This document shows, one piece after another, positions 1 to 8,789 of a DNA stretch of 64,000 nucleotides. Under the pieces are notes generated by a model. That model saw only the letters and a program-made list of their open reading frames with translations, was not told the DNA's origin and did no database searches. The stretch covers positions 186,001 to 250,000 of the forward strand of contig JBAZYO010000004.1 in the NCBI GenBank assembly GCA_041659285.1, in the 5' to 3' direction. This DNA is from Vicinamibacterales bacterium (lineage in GTDB: Bacteria; Acidobacteriota; Vicinamibacteria; Vicinamibacterales; UBA2999). Each line of letters starts with the position of its first letter. Positions within the stretch are counted from its first letter, which is position 1. The position numbers and the translations under genes are program-made.

Positions 1-862
1 TGCCGTTGCCACGAAGCACGGCGTCGACGCCTGGCTTGAACGCGCAATGCCATTCCGCATAGCCATCGCGGCCCTGGGCACGCGCCCACTTCCGCGGCGG
101 ACTGGTCACAACGTCCTGCACGATCCGGCCGACCAGCCCACTCTCTGTCCGCACCTGCAGCACGCACAGCTTGTCATAGTTGACCTGGCCATCGTCGACG
201 AAATCCATCATCGCGGCGACCTCGATGATGCGGCCGGCGCCGAGGGCATGAGCAAAATGCTGCCAGAGGTTGGCGGCATGGGAGTGCTCGCCGCTCGCCC
301 CGCCACCACGCCGCCAGAATCCCAGATAGGTGTCGGCCGGTCCGTTGAGCCAGGGATGGGCCGCAAAAATGCCGCCCCAGTACTCGCGGAACTCCACGTC
401 CAGTGTTTCGATGGGGCCGAGCGCACCCGCGGCCACCGCACGGCCAAATTCCTCGCTGGCCTTTCCGACCACGTGGTCGTAACCGGTGAAGATGGCGACA
501 CCGTGCTCGCGGGCAGTCTCGACAAGCGCCTGGGCTCCGTCCAGGTCGGGTGTGCAAAAGGGTTTCTCGACGAGGATGGCCTTCGGCCGCTCGCGCACCG
601 CCGCCACGGCCAAGGCCAGGTGGCTGTCGGGAGGCGTGCCGACAAAGATCAGGTCGTAGCCACCGGTCGGCGCGTCCTTGGACTCGAAGAGACGGATGGC
701 TTCGTCCCACTTGCCGTAGCGGGCGGGGTAGATCTGGTCGCGCGTGCGAGCGAGGGCCGCCGGATCGATGTCGCACAGGTCCACCGACCAGCCGAGGCTG
801 CGCGAAGCATTGGAAAGGTGATTGCCGATGGAGCCGGCGCCGAAGACTTTGACTTTATACAT
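1..862 (-). CDS. Gfo/Idh/MocA-family oxidoreductase, 3' end cut by window edge
   Basis: NAD(P)-dependent sugar or cyclitol dehydrogenase family. The ATG at 862 opens a reading frame (MYKVKVFGAGSIG) that stays open to base 1, so about 287 residues are visible and the C-terminus is missing. An N-terminal Rossmann motif GAGSIG lies at residues 8-13 and the family signature VEKPF near residue 100. It is the most downstream visible gene of the long minus-strand array, 11 bases after the preceding gene. The substrate cannot be read from sequence; the context implies a nucleotide-sugar or free-sugar oxidation. Confidence 0.85.
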   Translation of the reverse strand, partial: MYKVKVFGAGSIGNHLSNASRSLGWSVDLCDIDPAALARTRDQIYPARYGKWDEAIRLFESKDAPTGGYDLIFVGTPPDSHLALAVAAVRERPKAILVEKPFCTPDLDGAQALVETAREHGVAIFTGYDHVVGKASEEFGRAVAAGALGPIETLDVEFREYWGGIFAAHPWLNGPADTYLGFWRRGGGASGEHSHAANLWQHFAHALGAGRIIEVAAMMDFVDDGQVNYDKLCVLQVRTESGLVGRIVQDVVTSPPRKWARAQGRDGYAEWHCAFKPGVDAVLRGNG

Positions 863-873
863 GTATCGTCCGT

Positions 874-2532
874 TCAATCGTGCACGTTCGTGAGCGTGTA
901 AGAATCCGTCGTACGCATTTTATATGTATGGTAGAAACGCTCGCCCGATGCCATCCACGCGGCAATCGTTTCGAGCTCCCTGGCGAGCGCCGGCGGCCGC
1001 TCGGCCAGCCACGCGATGAGGCGCTGGTACAGGCCGCCTTGTTCGGAGTCGTCGCCAGAGACCAGCGGCGGCTGCCACGCCGGCGCGCCGAAGTAGATGC
1101 CCGCAAAGGCTGCTGCCCGGCTGCTCGCGGTGGCCGTATCGACATCGCGCCACCAAGGCGACTGCGCCAGCGCGGCATACGCGGCTGCAGTCTTCGGCCA
1201 CACCGTGAACCCGCAATCGTGATACCAGCCGACGTCGGCGACCATCACCGGCTTGCCGATCATGGCGGCCTCGATGCCGACGGTGCCGTGGACGGTAATC
1301 ACCGCATCGCTGGCCGCCATGACGTGCGCGCCGTGCCACGCCGTCGGGCACAGGCGCACGTGCGGCGGTGCCTCAGTCGGCATCACATCGGACAGGGTTT
1401 CGCCGCCGTACCATTGATCGCAAGGATGGGCGCGAAATAGCCAGCTGGCGCCTTTATACGCGCAGGCCGCGGCGAGCGTGACCTGCGTCCAGTCGAGGAA
1501 GTCGCGATACTGCGTCATCCCGGCGGCGTGAGGAAAGTCAAACCAGTTGGACGCGTAGACTGTCACGATCGGCCGATCGAGCGGCCACGCCATAGCCGAC
1601 GCAATCGCGGCGCGGTCGACAACCTGGTTGTTGCGCTGAAACGCGTAGATCGAGCCGATGTCATCGGTCAGCCCCGCGAGGCGGCGGCGGAGATACTCTG
1701 CACCTGTCGCGGTGAGCGCGCCGGCGCGCGCCGCCGGCAGCGCATCGAGCACCGCCCCCGTCGGCCGGTCGACACTGTCGAAGACGTCGGCCGGCGAGTC
1801 GACCCGCCAATAGCGAGGCGTGCCGTAGTTGCCGAAACAGACGACTACCGGAATGCCGTGACGGGCAGCCGTCCAGGCCAGCGCGCCGTATCGGAAATTG
1901 ATCGCGTGGCTCAACGCGAACAGCGACCACGGTCGCGACGCGACGAGGCGCGCGGCGAAATCAAGCTCCCCAAGCGCCTCCGCGACATGGTCGAGAAGGT
2001 GTGGGTGCCCAAGGCTCACGCTGGCGGCCCGCTGGCGCTTGAGCAAGCCGTCGTAGAGGATGCTGCCCGGCAAGCCTTCGGGCAACTGCCAGTCCATGAT
2101 GGCGCGGGCGTCGGTGGTGCCGGCGAGCAGCGCCTGGGCCGCGGCGCGAAATGGCCCCACGTCGATGCGGCCGTCGGCGAGCGCGGAAATGCCGAGGCGC
2201 TGAAAAGTCCGCGCGGCTTCGCGGCGGCGCCAGGGGCCGGTCAGGCCCACCTCCTGCCGTGATGCCAGGCCACAGGCCGCGCGCAACAGGCTATACCGCA
2301 TCCAGTAGTTGGGGTTGTCGAACGTGCCGTCGACCAGAACCGGTCCGGGGCCGATGGCTGCCGGTTCGACGAGACTATTCGCGGTCAGGCGGGCCAGCTG
2401 CGCTTCGAAGGAGCTGCGCTGCCGGTCGGTCTTGATGCGCCGCACGGCTGCGGCCGGCGACAGCTGTCTGGCTCCAGAAACGAGCCGGCGCAGGCCGCGA
2501 TCGAAGGGGCGCGGGAGGGATGGGGTGGTCAC
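874..2532 (-). CDS. putative capsule/surface-polysaccharide glycosyltransferase (552 aa)
   Basis: Soluble protein of 552 residues with no obvious membrane segment. The C-terminal half reads like a GT-B polysaccharide transferase of the capsule-synthesis type. It has a strand-loop VTVYASNWFDFPHA, then FRAHPCDQW, then the nucleotide-sugar-site-like stretch ASDAVITVHGTVGIEAAMIGKP, in which Thr/Ser-Gly and Glu are typical of these folds. Start ATG at 2532 overlaps the stop of the upstream formyltransferase by 4 bases. The fold call rests on motif resemblance only, so the donor and acceptor are unknown. Confidence 0.6.
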   Translation of the reverse strand: MTTPSLPRPFDRGLRRLVSGARQLSPAAAVRRIKTDRQRSSFEAQLARLTANSLVEPAAIGPGPVLVDGTFDNPNYWMRYSLLRAACGLASRQEVGLTGPWRRREAARTFQRLGISALADGRIDVGPFRAAAQALLAGTTDARAIMDWQLPEGLPGSILYDGLLKRQRAASVSLGHPHLLDHVAEALGELDFAARLVASRPWSLFALSHAINFRYGALAWTAARHGIPVVVCFGNYGTPRYWRVDSPADVFDSVDRPTGAVLDALPAARAGALTATGAEYLRRRLAGLTDDIGSIYAFQRNNQVVDRAAIASAMAWPLDRPIVTVYASNWFDFPHAAGMTQYRDFLDWTQVTLAAACAYKGASWLFRAHPCDQWYGGETLSDVMPTEAPPHVRLCPTAWHGAHVMAASDAVITVHGTVGIEAAMIGKPVMVADVGWYHDCGFTVWPKTAAAYAALAQSPWWRDVDTATASSRAAAFAGIYFGAPAWQPPLVSGDDSEQGGLYQRLIAWLAERPPALARELETIAAWMASGERFYHTYKMRTTDSYTLTNVHD

Positions 2533-3275
2533 TTTGGCGTGTAGCTGCCCTGTTCCAGTTTACGCACCACTTCATCCATGGCTGCGCGATCGAGAGGCTT
2601 GCGATAGACGCCTTCGGCTTGGGCGACGAAGTCCGCGGCGCCGAGGCGGCCTTCTTGCAGGCCACGCGCCGCGCGCGCCAACAGGTGCATGCCCTGCTGG
2701 TAGACCGCGACGCGCATGTCCTGGTAGCGGCACGGCCGAGAGAACGACGCCGGCTCGATCAGGAGTACCGGGCCCTCGTCGATCCCGATTGACATGCGGT
2801 GAACCGTGTTGCAGACGGGATCATCGTTCAGCACCGCCCACTCGGGGCAGTTGCAGCCTCGATAGTCGGGCAGCCGCCCTGGGTGGCAGTTCAACACGCC
2901 CAGGCTCGTGCTCGACAGGATCGGCGCATCGAGGATGCGAGGCGTTCCACAGTTCACCATGAAATCCAGCGCGAGCAAGGCGACCAGGTTCCGCGTCGTC
3001 TCGTCCTTGTGCGACTCCACGAAGTAGACGGGAATGCCGGCGGCCACGTCGTGAAGGGGCCGCCAAGGCAAGCGGCCGCCGGTCCGCTCGTCGTGGAAGC
3101 GCCGGTCTTTCTCGCTCATCTGCACGCTGTCGAGAATGATCGCGGTTGGGACGGCCGCCTGCGCGTGCAGGCCATCCAGCAGCGGCCCCAGTAGCGGCGC
3201 ATCGTAGGTCGCCAACACGGCGAACCGCCGATCAGCGCCTGCAGGGGCCGCCGGAGATTGTCGAGGCTCGTTCAA
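2529..3275 (-). CDS. formyltransferase-family enzyme, likely sugar N-formyltransferase
   Basis: About 248 residues. Formyl-transferase hallmarks are visible: an Asn in FMVNCGTPRIL, then LNCHPGRLPDYRGCNCPEWA (the conserved His-Pro-Gly-x-Leu-Pro-x-Tyr-x-Gly), then a conserved Asp-Glu-Gly in IDEGPVLL. These enzymes move a formyl group from N10-formyl-tetrahydrofolate to an amine; in a polysaccharide cluster the acceptor is probably a nucleotide-linked amino sugar. The frame is open further upstream to 3704, but that part overlaps another gene and is unlike the family. I therefore take a TTG at 3275 that overlaps the upstream TGA (TTGA), as at many junctions here. Confidence 0.75.
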   Translation of the reverse strand: MNEPRQSPAAPAGADRRFAVLATYDAPLLGPLLDGLHAQAAVPTAIILDSVQMSEKDRRFHDERTGGRLPWRPLHDVAAGIPVYFVESHKDETTRNLVALLALDFMVNCGTPRILDAPILSSTSLGVLNCHPGRLPDYRGCNCPEWAVLNDDPVCNTVHRMSIGIDEGPVLLIEPASFSRPCRYQDMRVAVYQQGMHLLARAARGLQEGRLGAADFVAQAEGVYRKPLDRAAMDEVVRKLEQGSYTPK

Positions 3276-3601
3276 GATGCAAGTTCCGCCGGCAGCGCGC
3301 CGGTGTTCGCCGCCCGGAAGCGGCAGCAGGTATCGTGCGCCAGTGGCGACGTGCTCGGGCAAACGTGAAAGACGCTCACGTAACGAACGCGCGTGGCGGC
3401 GGGAAAGCCACCCTTGTGGATGGTGTTGTTCCGAAAGGCCAGCACCAGGCCCGTCTCGCCGGTGGGCTGCTCCACCGAAACGCGACGGTCGGCAAAGATC
3501 ATCCGGGAGTCTTTCCAGCTGACCACTTCCAGGCGCCGTCGCTGCTCGATGCTGTGGCGGAAGCGGCGATCGGTAATGACGTTCTTCAAGGCGGCGAGCA
3601 T
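3272..3601 (-). CDS. short PhyH/2-oxoglutarate-dioxygenase-like protein (109 aa)
   Basis: Small protein resembling only the C-terminal half of phytanoyl-CoA-dioxygenase-like enzymes. The segment LAFRNNTIHKGGFPAATR followed by RYVSVFHVCPS matches the distal iron-ligand His and the 2-oxoglutarate-binding Arg region. The usual upstream His-x-Asp motif is absent, so it may be a truncated enzyme or a non-catalytic relative. Start: ATG at 3601 is preceded by an AGAGGAG-type ribosome site, whereas the alternative upstream Met at 3625 has none. It overlaps the upstream gene by 16 bases and is coupled to the formyltransferase downstream. Confidence 0.5.
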   Translation of the reverse strand: MLAALKNVITDRRFRHSIEQRRRLEVVSWKDSRMIFADRRVSVEQPTGETGLVLAFRNNTIHKGGFPAATRVRYVSVFHVCPSTSPLAHDTCCRFRAANTGALPAELAS

Positions 3602-4686
3602 GTAGCTCTCCTCTGGGACAGACAATGAACGACAGCTTGGACCACACGTTCGGTGCTGTGGTCGGGCACCGCCGCGTCGCCGGCGCCTGACGGTGGGGCA
3701 GCAAGAAAAGCCGACAGCTGTTCGCGCGTCGACACCGACGGTGTCAGGACCGCCGCCAACGCCGGCAACCAGTGCCGCTCTTCGACTCGCGGCACGACCG
3801 CAACGTGTGGCCGGCCCAACAGGCCGGCTTCGAACAAAAGCATGCTCGTCATCCCGATCACGAGGTCGGCCGCCCAGACGAGCGGAAGCGGATCCCCGCC
3901 AGTACTGACGGCGTCGATCTCGGCACGGCAGACATCGAAATCTTCAAGCCGGCTTTTCGGATGTAACCGCAGGACGATCCACGGCCGCGGCGACAGGTCC
4001 CTTGCCGCGTCGAGCACCTCTTCGAGCACAATCGCCGCGCGAAAATCGGTGTCACCCCGGCCAGCAAGCGTATAGCGCTCGGATCGGAACGACGCCGACG
4101 GATTCAACTGGTCAACCCCTTCCGCTACGAACAGCCACACCGGCCGATCGGCCGGGGCCCCGGGGAAGCACTGGCGACGAAGCTGGTCACGGTCCTGCGC
4201 CAGGAACTCAATCCGGCGCTCGCGGACACGGTCGAAGTGCGGGTGCCCGCAGACATAGATCTGACTTGCGGGAAAGCCGAGGCCGGCAAACGCGTCGCGC
4301 GTGCCGGCGTCCGGTACTGCCAGCGCATCGGGCGCGTGCGTCAGCGGCATGTCGCTGGCACCGCGGAATCGGCGGCCAGCGTTGACCTCCATGTCGATCA
4401 CGCCCAGTGACGGGATGCCCAGACGCCGCGCACCGGCCGTGAGCTGGTGTCCGAAGCAATCGGGATTCTCGGACGTTCCGACGACCAGCAGCGACACCCC
4501 CGCGAGCAACTGCTCGGGCGTCGCGTCCATCTTGCGGTCAATGGCCAGCATCGCGCGATCGCGGGCGTAGGCGGCGAGCGCCGGATCGACGACGAAGCGG
4601 GAGGGCAAGCCCGTGCCGGCGAGCGCGGCGGGCAGCGGTGCGAGAAAGTTGGCGCCGCCCGGGTCATCCGCATACAGCAGGATCAT
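3586..4686 (-). CDS. putative GT-B-like glycosyltransferase/epimerase-fold protein
   Basis: About 366 residues starting MILLYADDPGGANFLAPL. Features recall GT-B or UDP-GlcNAc-2-epimerase-like folds: a glycine-rich N-terminal loop (DDPGGANF), YVCGHPHFDRV in the middle, VLRLHPKSRLEDFD, then VIGMTSMLLFEAGLLGRPHVAVVP in the usual position of the nucleotide site. I choose ATG 4686 because it overlaps the upstream TGA (ATGA); the open frame further upstream encodes low-complexity Gly/Arg sequence overlapping the previous gene. The exact activity is not recognised. Confidence 0.55.
   Translation of the reverse strand: MILLYADDPGGANFLAPLPAALAGTGLPSRFVVDPALAAYARDRAMLAIDRKMDATPEQLLAGVSLLVVGTSENPDCFGHQLTAGARRLGIPSLGVIDMEVNAGRRFRGASDMPLTHAPDALAVPDAGTRDAFAGLGFPASQIYVCGHPHFDRVRERRIEFLAQDRDQLRRQCFPGAPADRPVWLFVAEGVDQLNPSASFRSERYTLAGRGDTDFRAAIVLEEVLDAARDLSPRPWIVLRLHPKSRLEDFDVCRAEIDAVSTGGDPLPLVWAADLVIGMTSMLLFEAGLLGRPHVAVVPRVEERHWLPALAAVLTPSVSTREQLSAFLAAPPSGAGDAAVPDHSTERVVQAVVHCLSQRRATCSPP
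3602..3616 (-). promoter_or_regulatory. ribosome binding site deciding the start at 3601
   Basis: On the minus strand the bases before ATG 3601 read CCCAGAGGAGAGCTAC, a strong Shine-Dalgarno AGAGGAG with about 6 bases to the start. It lies inside the 3' end of the preceding gene. Confidence 0.55.
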
Positions 4687-5687
4687 GATCGACCGGCCGG
4701 CGAAACCGCCGCCACCAGGCCCTCCACGACCCGCATGGTCTCCAGCCCCTCGTCGCCCGAACAATGCAGCGCGGCTCGGCCGTCCAGCACCTCGGCAAGG
4801 TTCTCGTACAGGCCGTACAACGCACGGCCGACGGAGGAGGTGGCGACGGTCGGCTGGTCGTGGGCGATTTCCTGGGCGCCGCTCAATTGCCGATTGGCTG
4901 CCACCGGCGCCTGAATCACCGTCAGGCCTTCATGCACAAGCTGCAGCCGCCCTCGTTCGGCCCAGATGTCCAGGCTCACTTCGCGGTAGTGGGCGAATCG
5001 CAGCGGCTGGACCATGACCGCCAGGCCGCTTGTCATCACCAGTGAAAATGGAAAGTTCAGATCGCCGGCAATCGGCCCTTCGTGGAACGGCGTGGTTCCA
5101 CTCACGACGCCGGCCGACGCCACGGTCCCGAACAGCATCCGGACCAGATCGACCAGGTGGGTGCCGTTGTTGCGAATCCCGTTGCCATAGGTGCCAAACA
5201 CCGCCATGGGCGAACCGACGCGCTCCTGCATGCCGCCAGCGGCCCAACCCCGCAAGTCGGCATCATAGCGCCGCGGCAGGTTGACGGCGACCAGTACCTG
5301 CCGGCGCCGGCACTCGGCGACGAACTCCTCTGCCTCACGGAGATTGCTACCCAGCGGCTTCTCGGTGATCACGGCCCGCAACCGGGGGAAGCGGTCGAGA
5401 ACGCCCTGCCGCGCATCCGGCGGTGTCGCCAACACGAGCACCTCGATGTCGCCGGCGTTCGCGAGATCATCAACCGATGCCGCAACCTCGGTGATCCCCC
5501 ATCGGGTGGTGGCCGACGACAAGGCGGCCCTGGCAGGATCGACCACGGCCACCCAGTCAAACGCGGGGTGTGCGCGCAGCGCCTGTGCATGCGACGCAAA
5601 GGGATACCACCGAGACTGCGCCGGGTCGTCGGCGTAACCGGCGGCAATGCGGCCGAAACCCACGACGGCAGTCCGCCAGCGCTTCAC
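4683..5687 (-). CDS. Gfo/Idh/MocA-family oxidoreductase
   Basis: About 334 residues: N-terminal Rossmann motif VVGFGRIAAGY, family signature ITEKPLGSN, and the C-terminal substrate domain with NNGTHLVDLVRMLFG. The start is a GTG at 5687 overlapping the stop of the spsF-like gene (GTGA). With the two genes just upstream (SpsF-like cytidylyltransferase and DegT aminotransferase) it forms a compact dehydrogenase-aminotransferase-nucleotidyltransferase module. The natural reading is oxidation of a sugar hydroxyl, transamination and activation with CTP, but the order and substrate are inference. Confidence 0.85.
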   Translation of the reverse strand: MKRWRTAVVGFGRIAAGYADDPAQSRWYPFASHAQALRAHPAFDWVAVVDPARAALSSATTRWGITEVAASVDDLANAGDIEVLVLATPPDARQGVLDRFPRLRAVITEKPLGSNLREAEEFVAECRRRQVLVAVNLPRRYDADLRGWAAGGMQERVGSPMAVFGTYGNGIRNNGTHLVDLVRMLFGTVASAGVVSGTTPFHEGPIAGDLNFPFSLVMTSGLAVMVQPLRFAHYREVSLDIWAERGRLQLVHEGLTVIQAPVAANRQLSGAQEIAHDQPTVATSSVGRALYGLYENLAEVLDGRAALHCSGDEGLETMRVVEGLVAAVSPAGRS

Positions 5688-6433
5688 CGCGCGGCCTTCT
5701 CCTCGCAGTGCAGGTTGATCTGCACCAACTCGGGATGCGCACGCAGCAGGACCATGAGGGGCTCGATGCCGAAGGCGTCGCCGTGCGTCGCCGTCAGCCG
5801 CCGGTGCACCTCTTCCTGAAACTGCAGATCTTCTGGATAGTCGAGCTGCATTCGCCACTGTGGCGCCTCCCACCCGCTCGGTGCCACCAGGTTGAGGATG
5901 CGATAGCGCTCAGGATGCTCGTAGAAATACAACGACACGTGTTCGTGGACGGCTGGGTCGGCGCTGGTCCGGTTGATTTCATCCAGCAGCGCCAACGGAA
6001 AGACCTGCACGTACTGGCCCATGGGCCAGGTCAGGATCGAACCGCAATTGGTGACGACATCCACGTCGTTCGCCAGAAACGTCTCGACGCCGAGATCCAC
6101 GATTGCCGGGTCCGTGAGCGGACAGTCCCCCGTGATCTCGACGATGAGGTCGGAACCGGCCGACTGGTGCGCGCCAACCACGCGGCCGAGCACATCGTCT
6201 TCACTGCCGCGAAAACAGCGCACACCGTTGCCGGCACACCACGCCGCGATGGGGTCGTCACCAGCCGCCGTCGACGTGGCGACGATGACGTCGTTGAGGC
6301 TCCGGCACTGGCGCAGCCGATGCACGAGGCGGCCGAGCGCCGGTTTGCCGTCGATGTCGTGCAGCACCTTCCCCGGCAGGCGGGTTGAGCCCATCCGGGC
6401 TTCGATGCTGGCGACGACTTTCGGACCGGCCAT
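5684..6433 (-). CDS. spsF: SpsF-like cytidylyltransferase
   Basis: 249 residues of the SpsF/KdsB/NeuA nucleotidyltransferase superfamily. The N-terminal nucleotide-binding loop reads ASIEARMGSTRLPGKVL, followed by FRGSEDDVLGRV and ITGDCPLTDPAIVD with the metal-binding Asp. The family transfers CMP (or another nucleotide) to acidic sugars. ATG 6433 shares one base with the upstream stop (TGATG). This is one of three CTP-transferase genes in the window, the others being pseF (13475-14167) and a NeuA-like gene (53484-54200), so each probably activates a different sugar. Confidence 0.75.
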   Translation of the reverse strand: MAGPKVVASIEARMGSTRLPGKVLHDIDGKPALGRLVHRLRQCRSLNDVIVATSTAAGDDPIAAWCAGNGVRCFRGSEDDVLGRVVGAHQSAGSDLIVEITGDCPLTDPAIVDLGVETFLANDVDVVTNCGSILTWPMGQYVQVFPLALLDEINRTSADPAVHEHVSLYFYEHPERYRILNLVAPSGWEAPQWRMQLDYPEDLQFQEEVHRRLTATHGDAFGIEPLMVLLRAHPELVQINLHCEEKAAR

Positions 6434-7716
6434 CAGGGCGTGGCGGCGGCGTGCGCCGCCAACGCGTCGAGACGCGCAAAGACTTTGTGGAACGCGGCAA
6501 TCACCCGGTCGAGATCCGGGGCCGCCAGCGCATGCGAGCAAATCGCAAACTCGAGGATTTCCCGCTCGTACAGCCGTTCGGCCACCGGGCACAGGCCACG
6601 AGCGTAGCTGCGGTCGGTGAGGGTGAACGGCCAGCCGTCGCGGCCAATGGCGATGCGGCGCTGGAACGCCGGCAGCATGTAGAGGGGCTCCAGGTATCCT
6701 TCCCACACCGGCACGCCCTCCGCGTTGAGCGCCTCGGCGATCGTCGAACGCGGCACGCCGGTGGCGTCGGCATCGTAGCGCGCCGCCCAGACGTAATAGA
6801 CGTGACGGCAGCCCTCGCGCACCAGCGGGGGCGTCAGACCGGACAGGCCGCGCGTGGCGGTCGAGAGCGCGTCGGCGATGCGGACGCGATCGTCGACGAG
6901 CCGATCGGCCTTCTTCAGCTGCTCGATGCCGATCGCCGCGCCGAGCTCGGTAAGCCGGAAGTTGAAGCCGATGAGGTTCGTGGCATCGGCGATCTTCAGC
7001 GGATCGACGACGTTCTCGCCGTGATTGCGAATCGCGCGCAGCCGCAGCGCCAGGTCGTCGTCATCGGTGACGCAGACGCCGCCTTCACCGGTGTGAATGT
7101 GCTTGTGATAGTTGAGGCTGAAGATGCCGATGTGCGCGATGGTGCCGGCATAGCGTCCGTGCTCGCTGGCGAGCGGGGCCTGCGCGGCGTCTTCAATCAG
7201 GTAGATGCCGTGACGGTCGGCCAGCGCCCGCAGTTCGTGCAACGCCGCCGGGTGGCCGAACAGGTCGGTCACCATGATGGCGCGGGTCTTCGGCGTAATC
7301 GCCGCGGCCACGAGCCGCGGGTCGAGACAGAACGTCTCGGGCTCCATGTCGACGAACACCGGAATGCCGCCGTAGAACAGCGGCGCCACGACGGTCGCCG
7401 ACATGGTCATGGGCGGGACGATCACCTCGTCGCCGGGGCTGAGGCCGATGGCACCCAGTGCGGCAATCAGGCCGGAGGTGTTCGAGTTGACCGTGATTGC
7501 GTGACGCGTCCGATATGTCTCCGCCCATGCGCGCTCGAACGCCTTGATCTCAGGGCCGCCGTCGAAGTCATCGCACCAGGCGCCGATGAAGCACGACAGC
7601 TTGCCGGTCCGCGCGACCCGCGTGACGGCGGCGACTTCCTCGTCGCCAATGCTGCTGTAAGGGGCCAGCGGGACATCGACGGCCCGCGGTCCGCCAAACA
7701 AGGCCAATTCGTTCAC
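6433..7716 (-). CDS. DegT/DnrJ/EryC1/StrS aminotransferase
   Basis: 427-residue PLP-dependent sugar aminotransferase. The pocket is visible: NSNTSGLIAAL, IYLIEDAAQA (Asp pairing with the PLP ring nitrogen) and FSLNYHKHIHTGEGG, whose Lys forms the Schiff base. It starts with GTG 7716, overlapping the pseI stop (GTGA); the long open frame upstream of this has no family similarity. It sits between pseI and the spsF-like gene, as in spore-coat sps-type clusters. It is distinct from PseC (14164-15324), so it probably aminates a different keto-sugar. Confidence 0.88.
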   Translation of the reverse strand: MNELALFGGPRAVDVPLAPYSSIGDEEVAAVTRVARTGKLSCFIGAWCDDFDGGPEIKAFERAWAETYRTRHAITVNSNTSGLIAALGAIGLSPGDEVIVPPMTMSATVVAPLFYGGIPVFVDMEPETFCLDPRLVAAAITPKTRAIMVTDLFGHPAALHELRALADRHGIYLIEDAAQAPLASEHGRYAGTIAHIGIFSLNYHKHIHTGEGGVCVTDDDDLALRLRAIRNHGENVVDPLKIADATNLIGFNFRLTELGAAIGIEQLKKADRLVDDRVRIADALSTATRGLSGLTPPLVREGCRHVYYVWAARYDADATGVPRSTIAEALNAEGVPVWEGYLEPLYMLPAFQRRIAIGRDGWPFTLTDRSYARGLCPVAERLYEREILEFAICSHALAAPDLDRVIAAFHKVFARLDALAAHAAATP

Positions 7717-8789
7717 GATGTTGTCTCCTCGGAAGCGCCGGTGGCGACGTCCTCCAGCGACAGTGGGGTGCCCCGCTTGAGCGCACGCCTGGCGACGCGT
7801 CCGAGCACGGCCGGCAGCGACTTCGGCGGCGCGCCGAAGCCAGGGCGAATGGAGCGGACGTTGGCGGGCGTCAGGCGCTCGCCGGCCGCGATGTCGGCGA
7901 CCACATACAGGGAGCGGCGGAACACGCGGCTGGCGGTTTCGCACGGCGGCTGCTCGTAGCTGACCTGCCCGAGCGCGACGTATGCCGTGCGGCAATCGTC
8001 CACCAGCCGTCGCAGTTCGTCGGGTTCGAGCGAAAACGAGGCATCGGGCCCGCCATCGGCGCGCCTCAGGGTGAAATGCTTTTCGACAATCGCCGCGCCC
8101 AGCGCCACCGCGGCGGTCGACACGGCGGTGCTGAGTGTGTGATCCGACAGGCCGGTGACGGTGCCAAAGCGCGCCGCCAGGTCAACCATGGTCCGCAGGT
8201 TACTGGCGTCGGCGGGTGTCGGATAGCCGCTGATGCAGTGCAGCAGCGCCAGTTCGCGGCAGCCGCCGCGCCGAGCCGCCGACACGGCCTCGGCGATCTC
8301 GTCCTGATCGGCCATGCCGGTCGAGATGATCATCGGCTTGCCGGTCGCGGCCACGTACTCGATGAGCGGCAGGTCGATATTCTCGAACGAGGCGATCTTA
8401 TAGGCCGGCGCGTTGAGCGATTCCAGGAAGTCGACGGCAGTCGGATCAAACGGCGACGAGAAGACGGTAATCCCCAGCTCTCGCCCTCTCTCGAACAGCG
8501 CCTGGTGCCAACTCCAGGGCGTATGCGCCTCCTGGTACAGCTCGTACAAGCGGCGTCCGGCCCAGGTGCCTTCCCGGATCGTGAACTCCGGGCCATCGTG
8601 ATCGAGCGTCAGGGTGTCGGCCGTGTAGGTCTGCAGCTTGACCGCGTCGGCGCCGGCTGCCTTCGCCGACGCCATCAAGGCGAAGGCGCGCGTGATGTCG
8701 CCGTTATGGTTGCCGGACATCTCGGCGATGACGTAGGGCGGCTCACCGCCGCCGATGGCGCGCCCGGCAATGTGAATGCGATCGCTCAT
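7713..8789 (-). CDS. pseI: pseudaminic acid synthase PseI
   Basis: 358 residues. It condenses the free 2,4-diacetamido trideoxy-altrose with phosphoenolpyruvate to form pseudaminic acid. Diagnostic PseI text runs throughout: IAEMSGNHNGD, DAVKLQTYTADTLT, EAHTPWSWH, VFSSPFDPTAVDFLESLN, YKIASFENID, TGLSDHTL, EKHFTLRRADGGPDASFSLEP. A SAF/antifreeze-like domain follows from about residue 285. ATG 8789 overlaps the upstream pseG-pseH stop (ATGA). The sequence is clearly the Pse branch rather than NeuB/LegI, and it is the only nonulosonate synthase in the window. Confidence 0.95.
   Translation of the reverse strand: MSDRIHIAGRAIGGGEPPYVIAEMSGNHNGDITRAFALMASAKAAGADAVKLQTYTADTLTLDHDGPEFTIREGTWAGRRLYELYQEAHTPWSWHQALFERGRELGITVFSSPFDPTAVDFLESLNAPAYKIASFENIDLPLIEYVAATGKPMIISTGMADQDEIAEAVSAARRGGCRELALLHCISGYPTPADASNLRTMVDLAARFGTVTGLSDHTLSTAVSTAAVALGAAIVEKHFTLRRADGGPDASFSLEPDELRRLVDDCRTAYVALGQVSYEQPPCETASRVFRRSLYVVADIAAGERLTPANVRSIRPGFGAPPKSLPAVLGRVARRALKRGTPLSLEDVATGASEETTS

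Noticed and set aside
7713..8789. NeuB (sialic acid) or LegI synthase
   Set aside because: Sequence text such as EAHTPWSWH and RRADGGPDASFSLEP is that of PseI.
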